From: CADEFQ01 sp050249415
Lineage (GTDB): Bacteria; Pseudomonadota; Gammaproteobacteria; Steroidobacterales; Steroidobacteraceae
DNA: 64,000 bases
Assembly (NCBI GenBank): GCA_050249415.1
Contig: JBFWQO010000008.1
Span: 62,001 to 126,000 of the forward strand
Reading direction: 5' to 3'
Under the pieces are notes generated by a model. That model had not been told where the DNA came from, searched no databases, and saw only the letters and a list, made by a program, of their open reading frames with translations. The stretch's first letter is position 1. Every line of letters starts with the position of its first letter. The position numbers and the translations under genes were made by a program. Shown piece by piece: positions 28,428 through 38,110 of the stretch.

Positions 28428-28904
28428 ATGAAATCGACGATGATCGCAGCCTTGACGATCGCGTGGGTGCTTGCGGTGATGCCGGCGGCCGCACAGCCGC
28501 CGGATCCGTCGCCGGCCGCCACACCACTTCCCTGGAAGCTCGATCCAGCGATCCTCGCGGGTCACGGCTTGAGCGATGTCCCGCCTGTGCCGAAGAGTGT
28601 TCTGATGAGCGGCGTCTCCCGGCCGCGCAGATCGGTAGTGCATCTCGGCGAGGACATCGTGGTGGTCGTGTATGAGGAGCAGCCTGTGAAACTGGCGCTG
28701 CGCGGCAAGGGCATGCCCTACAACGAGTTCATTCATGTGCTTGCCGGCAGCCTGGTCCTGATGGACGAGAATGGACAGGCCCGCGAGTACCATGTGGGCG
28801 ATTTCCTCATGATCCCGCAGGGGTTCACCGGCACATGGGAAACGCGGGGAACGTTCCGCGAACTGGTCATCATCACTCGCGAGGCGTGGGACGCGACTCA
28901 CTGA
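28428..28904 (+). CDS. Secreted cupin-domain protein
   Basis: A 158-residue protein with an N-terminal signal peptide (TIAWVLAVMPAAAQ) and a single cupin fold of the Cupin_3 (DUF861) type. Marker segments are YNEFIHVLAGSLVLMDENG, VGDFLMIPQGFTGTWETRG and FRELVIITRE. The metal-binding histidines of classical cupins are sparse, one being in EFIHVL. A GTGAGG site precedes the ATG. It diverges from the octahaem cytochrome with only ~29 bases between starts, so the two may share regulation. Its function is unknown. Confidence 0.82.
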   Translation: MKSTMIAALTIAWVLAVMPAAAQPPDPSPAATPLPWKLDPAILAGHGLSDVPPVPKSVLMSGVSRPRRSVVHLGEDIVVVVYEEQPVKLALRGKGMPYNEFIHVLAGSLVLMDENGQAREYHVGDFLMIPQGFTGTWETRGTFRELVIITREAWDATH

Positions 28905-28974
28905 AGGCGTGAGCGTCGCCGCCGGCGGCGACGACGCTCGACCACCCAGGGTGCACCGGTTGCCGGATGGCCGC

Positions 28975-31386
28975 CTACCAGTTGTACGTCGCTGTCACCA
29001 TGTAGGTGCGCGGTTCGCGCCAGTTGGCCGTGCGGAACATGCCGAAATCGATCCCTGCCAGCAGTGCGTCGTCATCCGTGAGATTGCGGCCCCAGAGCGA
29101 GACATCGAGCGTGCCCGGACCCGCCGGCACACCCGCGAGCAGCAGTCGCGCATTGAGATTCTTCTCCGCCGGGATACCGTCCATGTCTGCCCAGTACTGC
29201 CCGCCGATGTTCGGCGCCGTGTGCGATTCGTTCACCGCATACAGATAGGTCTTCGCCGTGTAGCTGTAGTCGAGTAGCGCCCGCAACTCGCCCCATGCGC
29301 CGCGCGCCAGGCGTCCGTCGAGGTTCAGGTTGAGCGTGTGTTCGGGCGCATTGGGCGGCAGGCGGTTCGAGGCGGTGTCGATGATGCGTGTGGAATCGGC
29401 CCGACACAACTGGCCGAAGCCCGGGATCGTCTGGCAGATGATCGGGTTGTCGAGGTACTTGTCGTACTTGGCGTCGAGGTAGCCGTAGCTGAGCTGTACC
29501 TGCCAGCCGTCTGCGACCAGGAGAGCCGCTTCGACTTCCACGCCACGATAGGTGGACTCACCCGCGTTCGTGACACGCGACTGGGTCGTGCCGGGCAGCA
29601 GTTGCGTGAGTTGCTGGTCGCTGATGTCGGTGTTGTAAAGCGCGACATTCAGGCGCGCCCGCCCGTCGAGCAGCGTCGACTTCACGCCGACCTCGGTGGA
29701 GACAGAAGTCTGCGGCTGGAACGGCGTGCTGACATCCGGAGTGGATAATTCCGCGCTGAACCCGCCGCTCTTGAATCCCTTCGCCACACGCGCATAGAAG
29801 TTGAGATTTCCGCTCGGCTTGAAGGAGATCGATGCCATCGGAGTCGTTCCGCTGAAGTCCGCGCTGTAGGCCGTGAACGGCAGGATGTCGGCGAGCGGCG
29901 GACCGTTCAGTCCGTTCGTGCGGTAACGGTGCGACCAGCCGGCCTTCTCCTCTTCCGTGTAGCGCAAACCGAGTGTCGCCGTCCATCGATCGGTGATGCG
30001 GTAGTCGCCCTGGGCGAAGACAGCCTTCGATCGAGTGCTCGTCGCATAGGATTGACTCTGCGGTGGTTGGCCAAACAGCGTAAACGACTGTGCGCCCGTG
30101 GTCTGGCCGTCGTCCTTGAAATAATAGAGGCCGACGACGTAATTGAAGCGGTCGCGATCCCCGACCCACTGCAGCTCGTGCGAGTCCTGCTCGTACTCCG
30201 TCGTGCGCTGGTAGTAGGCGCTCATGCCCCAGAAGGCAGGGAATGGTGCCGCCAACCCTGTCGGGATCGCAGCGAGCGGCGTGCCGTCGATGTCCTGGCG
30301 GTCGCCGTAGCGCATGAGGCGCCGCGCGCCGATGTACTTGAGCTGGTCACGATCGCCCACCTGCCAGTCGAGCGTGAGCGAATGGGCGTTGGTCTTGCCC
30401 GCTTCGGCAATCGGCCCGCCGTTGGTGCTCACCGTGTCCGGGCGCGAACTCGTGAGGTAGGGAACTATCGCGTTCTCGATGGCCGTCGTGAGCTGTAATG
30501 CTGCGGCCGGTCCGAAGACCGGCGCGAAGGCGGGGCCGAGCATGCTGGGGAAGGTGCCACCCCAACCATTGGTCGCGAGGAGAGTGGTGGGGCTCGGTGT
30601 GTTACGGCTCCGCGAGTAATCGAAGTCGTAGGTCGCCGCGAAGCGGTCGGAGAAGTCGAGCTTCAACGATGCGCGCGCCGCCTCGCTGTCTATCGCGCCC
30701 ATGTCGGGGCCCGTGAGGTTCTTCGCCCAGCCGTCGCGCTCTTCCTTGCGGGCGCCGAGGCTCGCGCTCGCGATGCCAAAACGCGGAAGGTCGAGGTTCA
30801 ACTTCGTCACCCGGCGATCGAAGTTACCCACCTCGATTCCGAACTTGCCGCGGAACTCGCCCGAAGGCTGCCGGGTGATGAAATTGATGGCCCCGCCCTC
30901 GGTGTTCCTGCCGAAGAGCGTGCCCTGCGGCCCGCGCAGCACCTCGACCCGCTCGATGTCTACGACGTCGAACACGCTGCCCTGGGATTTGCCGAGGTAG
31001 ACGCCGTTCAGGTACAGCCCGACCGGGGGGTCGAACCAGATCGCCGGCTGGCCGGCCACGCTGCCGCGGATGCTCACTACCGAGATCAGCTTCGAGCCCG
31101 GGCTCTGCCGGACCATCACGTTCGGCGCGATGGAATTCAACCCGGCGAGACTGTCCACGCCGCGCTGCTCGAGTTGCTCGCTGGAGACGGCCGTGATCGA
31201 AATCGGCACGTCCTGGAGTTTTTCCTCGCGCTTCTGCGCCGTGACGACCACTTCCTGCAACGTCATGTCCGCCGGCGGTTCTTGCGCTCGGGCTGTCTGT
31301 ACCGGAAACGCCACACACGCCGATGCTGCGACCGCGCCGAGTACGCGCGTCATCTTGTCCACGTTCACTTGTACGCCCCCCTGCAT
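28975..31386 (-). CDS. TonB-dependent receptor, divergent from arylsulfatases
   Basis: An 803-residue outer-membrane receptor: signal peptide (VLGAVAASACVAFPVQTARAQ), TonB box region LQEVVVTAQKREEKLQDVP, plug with LRGPQGTLFGRNTEGGAINF, and a beta-barrel ending EPRTYMVTATYNW. The ATG at 31386 is used; a GTG at 31368 behind a GGGGGG stretch or ATG at 31353 are alternatives. It faces two exported sulfatases, an arrangement like the sulfate-ester loci of Pseudomonas (SftP with AtsA), so the likely cargo is a sulfate ester or its product. The palindrome at 31423-31440 sits between them. Confidence 0.9.
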   Translation of the reverse strand: MQGGVQVNVDKMTRVLGAVAASACVAFPVQTARAQEPPADMTLQEVVVTAQKREEKLQDVPISITAVSSEQLEQRGVDSLAGLNSIAPNVMVRQSPGSKLISVVSIRGSVAGQPAIWFDPPVGLYLNGVYLGKSQGSVFDVVDIERVEVLRGPQGTLFGRNTEGGAINFITRQPSGEFRGKFGIEVGNFDRRVTKLNLDLPRFGIASASLGARKEERDGWAKNLTGPDMGAIDSEAARASLKLDFSDRFAATYDFDYSRSRNTPSPTTLLATNGWGGTFPSMLGPAFAPVFGPAAALQLTTAIENAIVPYLTSSRPDTVSTNGGPIAEAGKTNAHSLTLDWQVGDRDQLKYIGARRLMRYGDRQDIDGTPLAAIPTGLAAPFPAFWGMSAYYQRTTEYEQDSHELQWVGDRDRFNYVVGLYYFKDDGQTTGAQSFTLFGQPPQSQSYATSTRSKAVFAQGDYRITDRWTATLGLRYTEEEKAGWSHRYRTNGLNGPPLADILPFTAYSADFSGTTPMASISFKPSGNLNFYARVAKGFKSGGFSAELSTPDVSTPFQPQTSVSTEVGVKSTLLDGRARLNVALYNTDISDQQLTQLLPGTTQSRVTNAGESTYRGVEVEAALLVADGWQVQLSYGYLDAKYDKYLDNPIICQTIPGFGQLCRADSTRIIDTASNRLPPNAPEHTLNLNLDGRLARGAWGELRALLDYSYTAKTYLYAVNESHTAPNIGGQYWADMDGIPAEKNLNARLLLAGVPAGPGTLDVSLWGRNLTDDDALLAGIDFGMFRTANWREPRTYMVTATYNW

Positions 31387-31422
31387 GACCGGGCCGGCGG
31401 TGTCGGCCTCGGAGCCCCTGAG

Positions 31423-31440
31423 TTTGAATCCGGATTCAAA
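31423..31440. promoter_or_regulatory. Perfect 18-bp palindrome, candidate operator
   Basis: TTTGAATCCGGATTCAAA reads identically on both strands and lies in the 159-bp gap between the divergent TonB receptor and arylsulfatase genes. It is AT-richer than its surroundings. Its length and symmetry fit a dimeric repressor or activator site controlling both directions. No regulator gene lies beside it; the nearest are the LuxR and TetR genes to the left. Confidence 0.65.
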
Positions 31441-31545
31441 TTCTCACCTCTGCCGGAGCTTGTCAATCGTCGCGGAAGAAGCCGGCACGATGTTACGATC
31501 GCTCGGGTTCGGGCCGGGTCGGCGTCCAGCCGGAGGGACGGGACG

Positions 31546-33912
31546 ATGCGCAACATGGGCAAGGTACTGGCCGCGGCGTTCTCGCTGGCGAGCCTCGCTG
31601 CACCACCTGGCTTGGCGCAGGAGCGCCACGAAGTTGTCCTGCCCAAACCGCCGGCGCCCTTTACCGGCACGATCGGGCGCACCTACGCCGATTCGACACC
31701 TGCTGCGCCGCAACTTGTGCGCGCCCCCGAGGGCGCGCCGAACGTGCTGCTGGTGATGACCGACGACGTCGGGTTCGCGGCGTCTTCCACCTACGGGGGC
31801 CCCATTCCCACACCGAACCTCGACCAGCTCGCCGCCGCCGGCCTCAGGTACAACCGCTTTCACACGACGGCGATGTGCTCCCCGACGCGCGCGGCGCTCC
31901 TCACCGGGCGCAATCATCATGCCGTGGGCAGCGGCGTCGTGACGGATCTCGCGGCAGGGTACCCGGGTTACTCCGGCATCATCCCGAAGAGTGCGGCCAC
32001 GGTCGCCGAAGTACTGAAGCAGAACGGTTACAGCACCGCGATGTTCGGCAAGCACCACAACGTGCAGCCGGGGGCCAACTCGGAAGCGGGTCCCTTCGAC
32101 CAGTGGCCGTTGGGCCTCGGGTTCGATTACTTCTACGGCTTCGTTGCCGCCGAGACCAATCAGTTCATACCGGCGCTGTATCGCGGCACGACGCGCATTG
32201 CGGCGCCACCCGGCGAGATGCTCGACCGGGCCCTCGCGGACGACGCGATCCGCTGGGTGCACAACCAGCAGGCCGGTGCGCCCGGAAGGCCGTTCTTCAT
32301 CTATTACGCGCCGGGGACGGCGCACGCACCGCACCAGGCGCCGAAGGAGTGGATCGCGAAGTTCAAGGGGCGGTTCGACCAGGGCTGGGATCGGCTGCGC
32401 GAGGAGATCTTCGCCCGGCAGAAGAGTCTCGGTATCGTGCCGGCGAACACGCTGCTCACGCCGCGGCCGCCCGGGGTTCCCGCCTGGGATACGGTCTCGC
32501 CGGGGCTCAAGCGTGTCACAGCGCGCATGATGGAAGTCTACGCGGCGATGCTCGCCTACCAGGACCATGAGTTCGGGCGACTCATCGACGAGCTCGCGCG
32601 CATCGGTGAACTCGACAACACGCTCGTGATCTTCATCGAAGGCGACAACGGTGCCTCTGCCGAAGGCGGAGTCTTCGGGCACACCAATCCCATGGGTGGT
32701 TTTGCCAACGGTGTCGACGAAACAGAAAGCGAACTGCTCGCGATGATCGACGAACTCGGCGGCCCCGAAACGGTCGAGAACTGGGCCGCCGGCTGGGCCT
32801 GGGCGACGAACACGCCTCTGCGCTGGACGAAGCAGATCGCGTCCCATCTCGGTGGTACCCGCAACGGGCTCGTGGTGTCCTGGCCGGCACACATCGCGGC
32901 GCGGGGACTACGCGGCCAGTTCCATCACGTCGTCGACATTGCCCCGACTATCCTCGAGGCGGCGGGGCTGCCGCAGCCGCAGGTGGTGAATGGGATCAAT
33001 CAGCAGCGGGTCGACGGCGTCAGCATGGTCTACAGCTTCGCCTCGGCGGATGTACCCGGGCGGCATACGACGCAGTATTTCGAGATGATGGGCAACCGGG
33101 CGATCTATCACGACGGATGGATGGCCTCGACGACACCGACGCGCGTCACGTGGTTGCGAGAGCCGCTTGCGGTCAAGGCGACACCGGCCGATTACGACTG
33201 GGAGCTCTACGATCTCGATCACGATTTCTCGCAGGCTCACAACCTCGCAACGCAATACCCGGGGAAACTCGCGGAGCTGCGGGCGTTGTTCGAACAGGAG
33301 GCACGCCGCAACAACGTCTACCCGCTCGACGACCGGCTCAACCTCGCGCGTTTCGCCGCTGCGGTCGCACTCGGCCCGAAACCGCGATCTTCCTATGTCT
33401 ACCGGGGCAAGGGTGTGAGTGTGCCGGCTGATCTCGCGCCCTCGTTGCGAGGGTCCTTCACTCTCACTGCGGAAATCGGGTCAGGCCATGACACGGCACG
33501 CGGTGTCCTCGCCGCACTCGGCGGCAAGTTCGCAGGCTGGAGCTTCTACCTGCACGACGGGTATCCCGTCGTGACGATGGCCGGCGCGAATCGCCCCGAT
33601 CGCATCTTTCGGGTCGCGGGCGACGCTGCGGTGCCCCCGGGCGCTTCGATCGTGCGTTATGAGTTCGCCTCGGAAGGCATCGGCCGTGGCGGGCTCATGC
33701 GCATCAGCATCGACGGGCGGGAGGTGGGACAGGGGCGCATCGAGCGCACCATCGTCCGCACCGTCGAAATGACCGATACCTTCGACGTCGGCTTCGATGG
33801 CGACACGCCGGTCTCGGGCGACTATGTGGACGAGGGACGCTTCACAGGCGAGATCCACAAGCTCACGGTGGAGCAGCGCCCCGCGGCGTCCGCGCCGCCC
33901 GCGCGGCATTGA
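31546..33912 (+). CDS. Exported arylsulfatase (type I, formylglycine-dependent)
   Basis: A 788-residue sulfatase with a signal peptide (LAAAFSLASLAAPPGLAQ). The metal site LLVMTDDVGFAASSTYGG and the formylglycine motif CSPTRAALLTGRNHH (CxPxR, near residue 108) are both intact. The middle LVIFIEGDNGASAEGG and the late KQIASHLGGTRNGLVVSWP regions contain further conserved ligands. The length of ~790 matches the mycobacterial AtsA/AtsD-like class, with an extra C-terminal beta domain. It should hydrolyse a sulfate ester in the periplasm. The ATG at 31546 follows GGAGGGACGGG and starts the signal peptide; the next gene is a paralogue 13 bases on. Confidence 0.93.
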   Translation: MRNMGKVLAAAFSLASLAAPPGLAQERHEVVLPKPPAPFTGTIGRTYADSTPAAPQLVRAPEGAPNVLLVMTDDVGFAASSTYGGPIPTPNLDQLAAAGLRYNRFHTTAMCSPTRAALLTGRNHHAVGSGVVTDLAAGYPGYSGIIPKSAATVAEVLKQNGYSTAMFGKHHNVQPGANSEAGPFDQWPLGLGFDYFYGFVAAETNQFIPALYRGTTRIAAPPGEMLDRALADDAIRWVHNQQAGAPGRPFFIYYAPGTAHAPHQAPKEWIAKFKGRFDQGWDRLREEIFARQKSLGIVPANTLLTPRPPGVPAWDTVSPGLKRVTARMMEVYAAMLAYQDHEFGRLIDELARIGELDNTLVIFIEGDNGASAEGGVFGHTNPMGGFANGVDETESELLAMIDELGGPETVENWAAGWAWATNTPLRWTKQIASHLGGTRNGLVVSWPAHIAARGLRGQFHHVVDIAPTILEAAGLPQPQVVNGINQQRVDGVSMVYSFASADVPGRHTTQYFEMMGNRAIYHDGWMASTTPTRVTWLREPLAVKATPADYDWELYDLDHDFSQAHNLATQYPGKLAELRALFEQEARRNNVYPLDDRLNLARFAAAVALGPKPRSSYVYRGKGVSVPADLAPSLRGSFTLTAEIGSGHDTARGVLAALGGKFAGWSFYLHDGYPVVTMAGANRPDRIFRVAGDAAVPPGASIVRYEFASEGIGRGGLMRISIDGREVGQGRIERTIVRTVEMTDTFDVGFDGDTPVSGDYVDEGRFTGEIHKLTVEQRPAASAPPARH

Positions 33913-33925
33913 ACAACGAGGGCCA

Positions 33926-36238
33926 ATGCCGTACCGAAAGTTTCGCACGTATGGGCTCGCCGTCCTGGCCCTGATCGCCCTGCCTGCCGCGGGTGCGCAG
34001 GCGCAGGGTGGGGCGGCAGGCGCGTTGCCCGCGCTGCCCGTGCCGCCACTGCAGGCACGCGCGCCCTCGGGCGCGCCCAATGTCGTGATCGTGCTGCTCG
34101 ACGACGTGGGATTCGGGGCGGCGAGCACGTTCGGTGGCGTGGCGCAAACGCCGACGCTCGATGCACTGGCGCAAGAGGGGCTGAGGTACAACCGTTTTCA
34201 CACGACGGCGATCTGCTCGCCGACACGCGCGGCGCTGCTCTCGGGCCGCAATGCACACGCGGTCGGTATCGGCGCGGTGATGAACACGGCCGACGAACGG
34301 CCCGGCTACAACGGCGTGCACGCGCGCGATGCGGCAACCCTGGCCGAGATCCTGCGGGCCAATGGCTACAACACTGCTGCGTTCGGCAAGTGGCACCAGA
34401 CGCCCGACTGGGAGATCTCGCAATCCGGGCCGTTCGACCGCTGGCCGACGGGGCAGGGGTTCGAGAAGTTCTACGGCTTCCTCGGCGGGGAGACCGACCA
34501 GTTCGAGCCGACGCTGTTCGAAGGCACGACGCCGGTGTTGCGGCCGGCGGGACCGGGCTATCACCTCACCGAAGATCTCGCCACACGGGCGATCGAGTGG
34601 CTGCGCGCACAGCACTCGGTAACCCCCGACAAGCCGTTCTTCCTCTACTTCGCGCCGGGTGCGACACACGCGCCATTGCAGGTGCCCGCGGCGTGGATCG
34701 AACGCTACCGTGGTCGCTTCGACCAGGGGTGGGACAGGGAGCGCGAGGAGACTCTCGCGCGGCAGAAGGCGCTCGGCGTCGTGCCGGTGAATGCGGTACT
34801 CACGCCGCGCCCGCCGGGCTTGCCCGCATGGGAGAGCCTGGGCGCCGACGACCGGAAAATCGCCGCGCGACTGATGGAAGTGTACGCGGGCTTTCTCGCA
34901 CACACGGACGCGCAGGTCGGGCGCATCGTGCAGGCACTGCAGGACGGCGGCGAGTTCGCGAACACGCTGTTCATCTATATCGTCGGCGACAATGGCGGCT
35001 CGGCCGAAGGGGGGCTGCTCGGCAGCATCAACTACATGGGCGCGATCCAGGGACTACCCGAGGAGCGGGCGCGCCTGCTCGCGCATCTCGACAGCCTGGG
35101 AGGGCCCGACACGTACGCACACTATCCGGCAGCCTGGGCGTGGGCGATGGATACCCCGTTTCAATGGACAAAGACGGTGGCCTCGCACCTCGGCGGCACA
35201 CGCAATCCGATGGTCGTGGCGTGGCCGAAGCGCATCGTCGACCGCGGTGGCCTGCGAAGTCAGTTCGGACACGTCAACGACATCCTGCCCACGGTACTGG
35301 AGGCCGCCGGGATCGAGGCCCCGGCCGCGTTCGAAGGGATTCGCCAGAAGCGCATCGACGGCACGAGTCTCCTGTACACCTTCGTCGACGCGCGGGCACC
35401 CGAGCGCCACACGACGCAGTATTTCGAGATCTACGGTCACCGGGCGATCTACCACGACGGCTGGATGGCCTCGGCCTTTCACGCACGATTGCCGTGGCAG
35501 GTCATCTCGCGTTCGGACAAGCCGTTCGAGGCAGACCACTGGGAGCTCTATGACCTGCGTCGCGATTTCTCACAGGCGCACGACCTGGCGGCACGCGAGC
35601 CGGCGCGGCTGCAGGAGCTGCAAGCCCTGTTCCTGCGTGAGGCCGAACGCAACCAGGTCTTGCCGCTGCGCGGCCTGACGCTGAATGCCAAGCTGCCGAG
35701 CTTGACGGGCGGACGCACGGAGTTCACCTACTACCCCGGCGCAGTTGGCATCCCGGAAAAAGAGGCGCCGAACGTCTTCAATCGATCCTGGAGCCTCTCG
35801 GCCGCCATAGAGGTGGGTACCTCGGGAGCGCGCGGTGTCATCGCCACGATGGGTGGCGCGCCCGCGGGCTGGTCGCTGTATATCGACGGCGACGGCAAGC
35901 CGGCATTTCGCTATCGGGCGTTCGAGGCCGGCACGGTCGAGCTTGCTGGAGCGAACGCACTCGGCACCGGGCGTCACGTCCTGCAAGTGGATTTCGATTA
36001 CGACGGCGGCGGCTTCGGCAAAGGGGCGACAGTGCGGCTCGCGCTCGACGGTGCAACGCTCGGGCAAGGGCATCTCGCCGTGACGCCACCGGCCTTCTTC
36101 ACGATCGACGAGACGTTCGACGTCGGCATCGATTCGGGCTCGTCGGCGGGACGCTATCCGCAAGACGCTGCGCCGGGCTTTCCGTTTGCGGGTGGCCGCA
36201 TCGAGCGCGTCGACGTGCGGCTTCAGCCGAAGAGGTGA
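33926..36238 (+). CDS. Exported arylsulfatase (type I), second copy
   Basis: A 770-residue paralogue of the preceding sulfatase. It has a signal peptide (GLAVLALIALPAAGAQAQ), the metal site VIVLLDDVGFGAASTFGG, an intact CSPTRAALLSGRNAH formylglycine motif, and conserved HTTQYFE and WELYDL segments. The two copies differ enough to suggest different sulfate esters rather than a recent duplication. It overlaps the glyoxalase-II-like gene tail to tail by 16 bases. No formylglycine-generating enzyme or radical-SAM maturase gene is in the window, so maturation must come from elsewhere. Confidence 0.93.
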   Translation: MPYRKFRTYGLAVLALIALPAAGAQAQGGAAGALPALPVPPLQARAPSGAPNVVIVLLDDVGFGAASTFGGVAQTPTLDALAQEGLRYNRFHTTAICSPTRAALLSGRNAHAVGIGAVMNTADERPGYNGVHARDAATLAEILRANGYNTAAFGKWHQTPDWEISQSGPFDRWPTGQGFEKFYGFLGGETDQFEPTLFEGTTPVLRPAGPGYHLTEDLATRAIEWLRAQHSVTPDKPFFLYFAPGATHAPLQVPAAWIERYRGRFDQGWDREREETLARQKALGVVPVNAVLTPRPPGLPAWESLGADDRKIAARLMEVYAGFLAHTDAQVGRIVQALQDGGEFANTLFIYIVGDNGGSAEGGLLGSINYMGAIQGLPEERARLLAHLDSLGGPDTYAHYPAAWAWAMDTPFQWTKTVASHLGGTRNPMVVAWPKRIVDRGGLRSQFGHVNDILPTVLEAAGIEAPAAFEGIRQKRIDGTSLLYTFVDARAPERHTTQYFEIYGHRAIYHDGWMASAFHARLPWQVISRSDKPFEADHWELYDLRRDFSQAHDLAAREPARLQELQALFLREAERNQVLPLRGLTLNAKLPSLTGGRTEFTYYPGAVGIPEKEAPNVFNRSWSLSAAIEVGTSGARGVIATMGGAPAGWSLYIDGDGKPAFRYRAFEAGTVELAGANALGTGRHVLQVDFDYDGGGFGKGATVRLALDGATLGQGHLAVTPPAFFTIDETFDVGIDSGSSAGRYPQDAAPGFPFAGGRIERVDVRLQPKR

Positions 36239-36867
36239 TCCGCGACGAACGGGTTCGCGCGCCGCTCCGCGCCGAACGTGGACATCGGTCCGTGGCCGGG
36301 CAGGAAGCGCACGTCGTCGCCGAGCGGGAAGAGCCGCTCGCGGATCGAGTGGATGAGCGTCTCGTGATGGCCGCCCGGAAAGTCGGTACGGCCGATGGAG
36401 CCCTGGAACAACACATCGCCGACGAGCGCGAGCCGATCGGCCCGGCTGTAGAGCACGACGTGGCCCGGCGTATGCCCGGGGCAGTGCAGGACCTCGAGTT
36501 CGCCCTCGCCGAGTTGCACGCGATCGCCGTGTTCGAGCCAGCGCGACGGCGTGAACGATTCCGCCGGCGGAAACCCGAAACTCGCCGCCTGCGAGGGCAG
36601 GCCCTCGATCCACCAGGCGTCGCCATGATGCGGCCCTTCGATCGGCAGCCCGAAGCGGCGTGCGAGCCCGGCGGTCGCCGCCGCATGGTCGAGGTGGCCG
36701 TGCGTCAGCAGGATCTTCTTGAGGTTCAGTTGGTGCCCGTCCACCACCGCGAGCACCCGCTCGACGTCGCCGCCCGGATCGACGATGGCGGCGTCGCGCG
36801 TGCGTTCGCACCAGAGTACGGAACAATTCTGCTGGAACGGTGTAACCGGGACGACGGCGAGCTGCAT
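36223..36867 (-). CDS. MBL-fold hydrolase, glyoxalase-II-like
   Basis: A 214-residue metallo-beta-lactamase-fold hydrolase of the YcbL type. The intact motif THGHLDHAAA near residue 55, CPGHTPGHVVLYS, and GDVLFQGSIGRTDFPGG give the complete binuclear metal site. Such proteins hydrolyse thioesters such as S-lactoylglutathione. ATG at 36867 is preferred over the GTG at 36873. It looks like a housekeeping gene between catabolic blocks. Confidence 0.9.
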   Translation of the reverse strand: MQLAVVPVTPFQQNCSVLWCERTRDAAIVDPGGDVERVLAVVDGHQLNLKKILLTHGHLDHAAATAGLARRFGLPIEGPHHGDAWWIEGLPSQAASFGFPPAESFTPSRWLEHGDRVQLGEGELEVLHCPGHTPGHVVLYSRADRLALVGDVLFQGSIGRTDFPGGHHETLIHSIRERLFPLGDDVRFLPGHGPMSTFGAERRANPFVADHLFG

Positions 36868-37003
36868 CGGCACGATTATGCCGCATGCGACGAGCGCACA
36901 GGCTCCAGGACCGGTTTCGCGTCACCCCCTCAATTTGGACGATGGCGGTACCCCTGGCCTGTGGTCCCATCGGGGGCTCAGGGGTGGATCGAGGGCGCCG
37001 GCC

Positions 37004-38110
37004 ATGTCCGATTCGATCGAGCGCGTGCTGTCAGGCAAGGCCTGGAATGAGTTCTGCAACAGCTTGAAGTCGGCGGGCCAGACCATCCTGCGGCCGGAGG
37101 CGCCGGCCACCGAGATCGATCGCAGCGAGGGTTGGCGTTATCTCACGCGGCTCACGCGTATCGGCCTCGAGATGCTGTTCGAGTGCGCGGACCCCGAGTT
37201 CCCGGCCTTCTGCAGCGCGTCCCACGCCACCGCCAAGATCGGCGCGGACAACCCCGACAACCTGTATCTGAACGCGGCCATCGACGGGCGCCACGAGTAC
37301 CGCATCCACGGCCGCCGCGGCAGCGTGCACTACCTGTCCTTCGGCAGTCGCATCAATCGCTATGCCATCGATGGCACGATGACGGAGACCGGCCAGCTCG
37401 AAGGCGGCGATCTGGCGATCAACCCCGACGGCACGTTCGAGATCGTGCTCAGCGAGACGCGCAAGTCCGCAAACTGGTTGCCGATCAGCGCGCAGACGAA
37501 CCTCGTCATCGTGCGCCAGACCTTCTTCGACAGGAGCCGCGAGAAGCCCGCGGAACTCGCGATCGATTGCATCGGCGGGCCGAAATGGCCGCGACCCCTC
37601 TCGGCCGAGCGGCTCGATCGCAGTCTTTCGGCGGTATCAGGTTTCGTGAAAGGTACGGCGCACACCTTCGCGGACTGGGTGCAGCTGTTCCAGAGTCGCC
37701 CGAACGAACTGCTGCCCTGGGACCAGCAGATGTTCCAGCGGGCCGGCGGCGACCCGAACATCTACTACCTGCACGGCTACTGGCGTCTCGCGCCGGACGA
37801 GGCGCTCGTCATCGAGACCGAGGTGCCGGGCTGCAAGCACTGGAACCTGCAGCTCGACAATCACTGGATGGAATCCCTCGACTACCGTTATCTGCCGGTG
37901 CACGTGAACAGCCACACGGCGCGTCGGCAGGCCGACGGCTCGGTGCGTGTGGTCGTCGCGCACGAGGATCCGGGGCTGCCGAACTTCCTCTATACGGCCG
38001 GTCACGGACAGGGCTCGATGCTGTTGCGCTGGGTGCAGGCCGAATGCCATCCGCAACCGGTCTGTCGCGTCGTGAAATTCGCGAGCCTGAAGGACGGCGG
38101 CTCGCGGTGA
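37004..38110 (+). CDS. DUF1214 domain protein, second copy
   Basis: A 368-residue relative of the gene at 1831, sharing the layout and the segments HWNLQLDNHWMESLDYRYLP and VVVAHEDPGLPNFLYTAGHG. No signal peptide is visible. The ATG at 37004 (MSDSIERVLSGKAW) is the first plausible start after the 130-bp gap. The stop overlaps the EthD gene's GTG start by four bases, tying the two together. Function is unknown; the pairing with EthD, PQQ dehydrogenase and acyl-CoA synthetase points to catabolism. Confidence 0.85.
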   Translation: MSDSIERVLSGKAWNEFCNSLKSAGQTILRPEAPATEIDRSEGWRYLTRLTRIGLEMLFECADPEFPAFCSASHATAKIGADNPDNLYLNAAIDGRHEYRIHGRRGSVHYLSFGSRINRYAIDGTMTETGQLEGGDLAINPDGTFEIVLSETRKSANWLPISAQTNLVIVRQTFFDRSREKPAELAIDCIGGPKWPRPLSAERLDRSLSAVSGFVKGTAHTFADWVQLFQSRPNELLPWDQQMFQRAGGDPNIYYLHGYWRLAPDEALVIETEVPGCKHWNLQLDNHWMESLDYRYLPVHVNSHTARRQADGSVRVVVAHEDPGLPNFLYTAGHGQGSMLLRWVQAECHPQPVCRVVKFASLKDGGSR

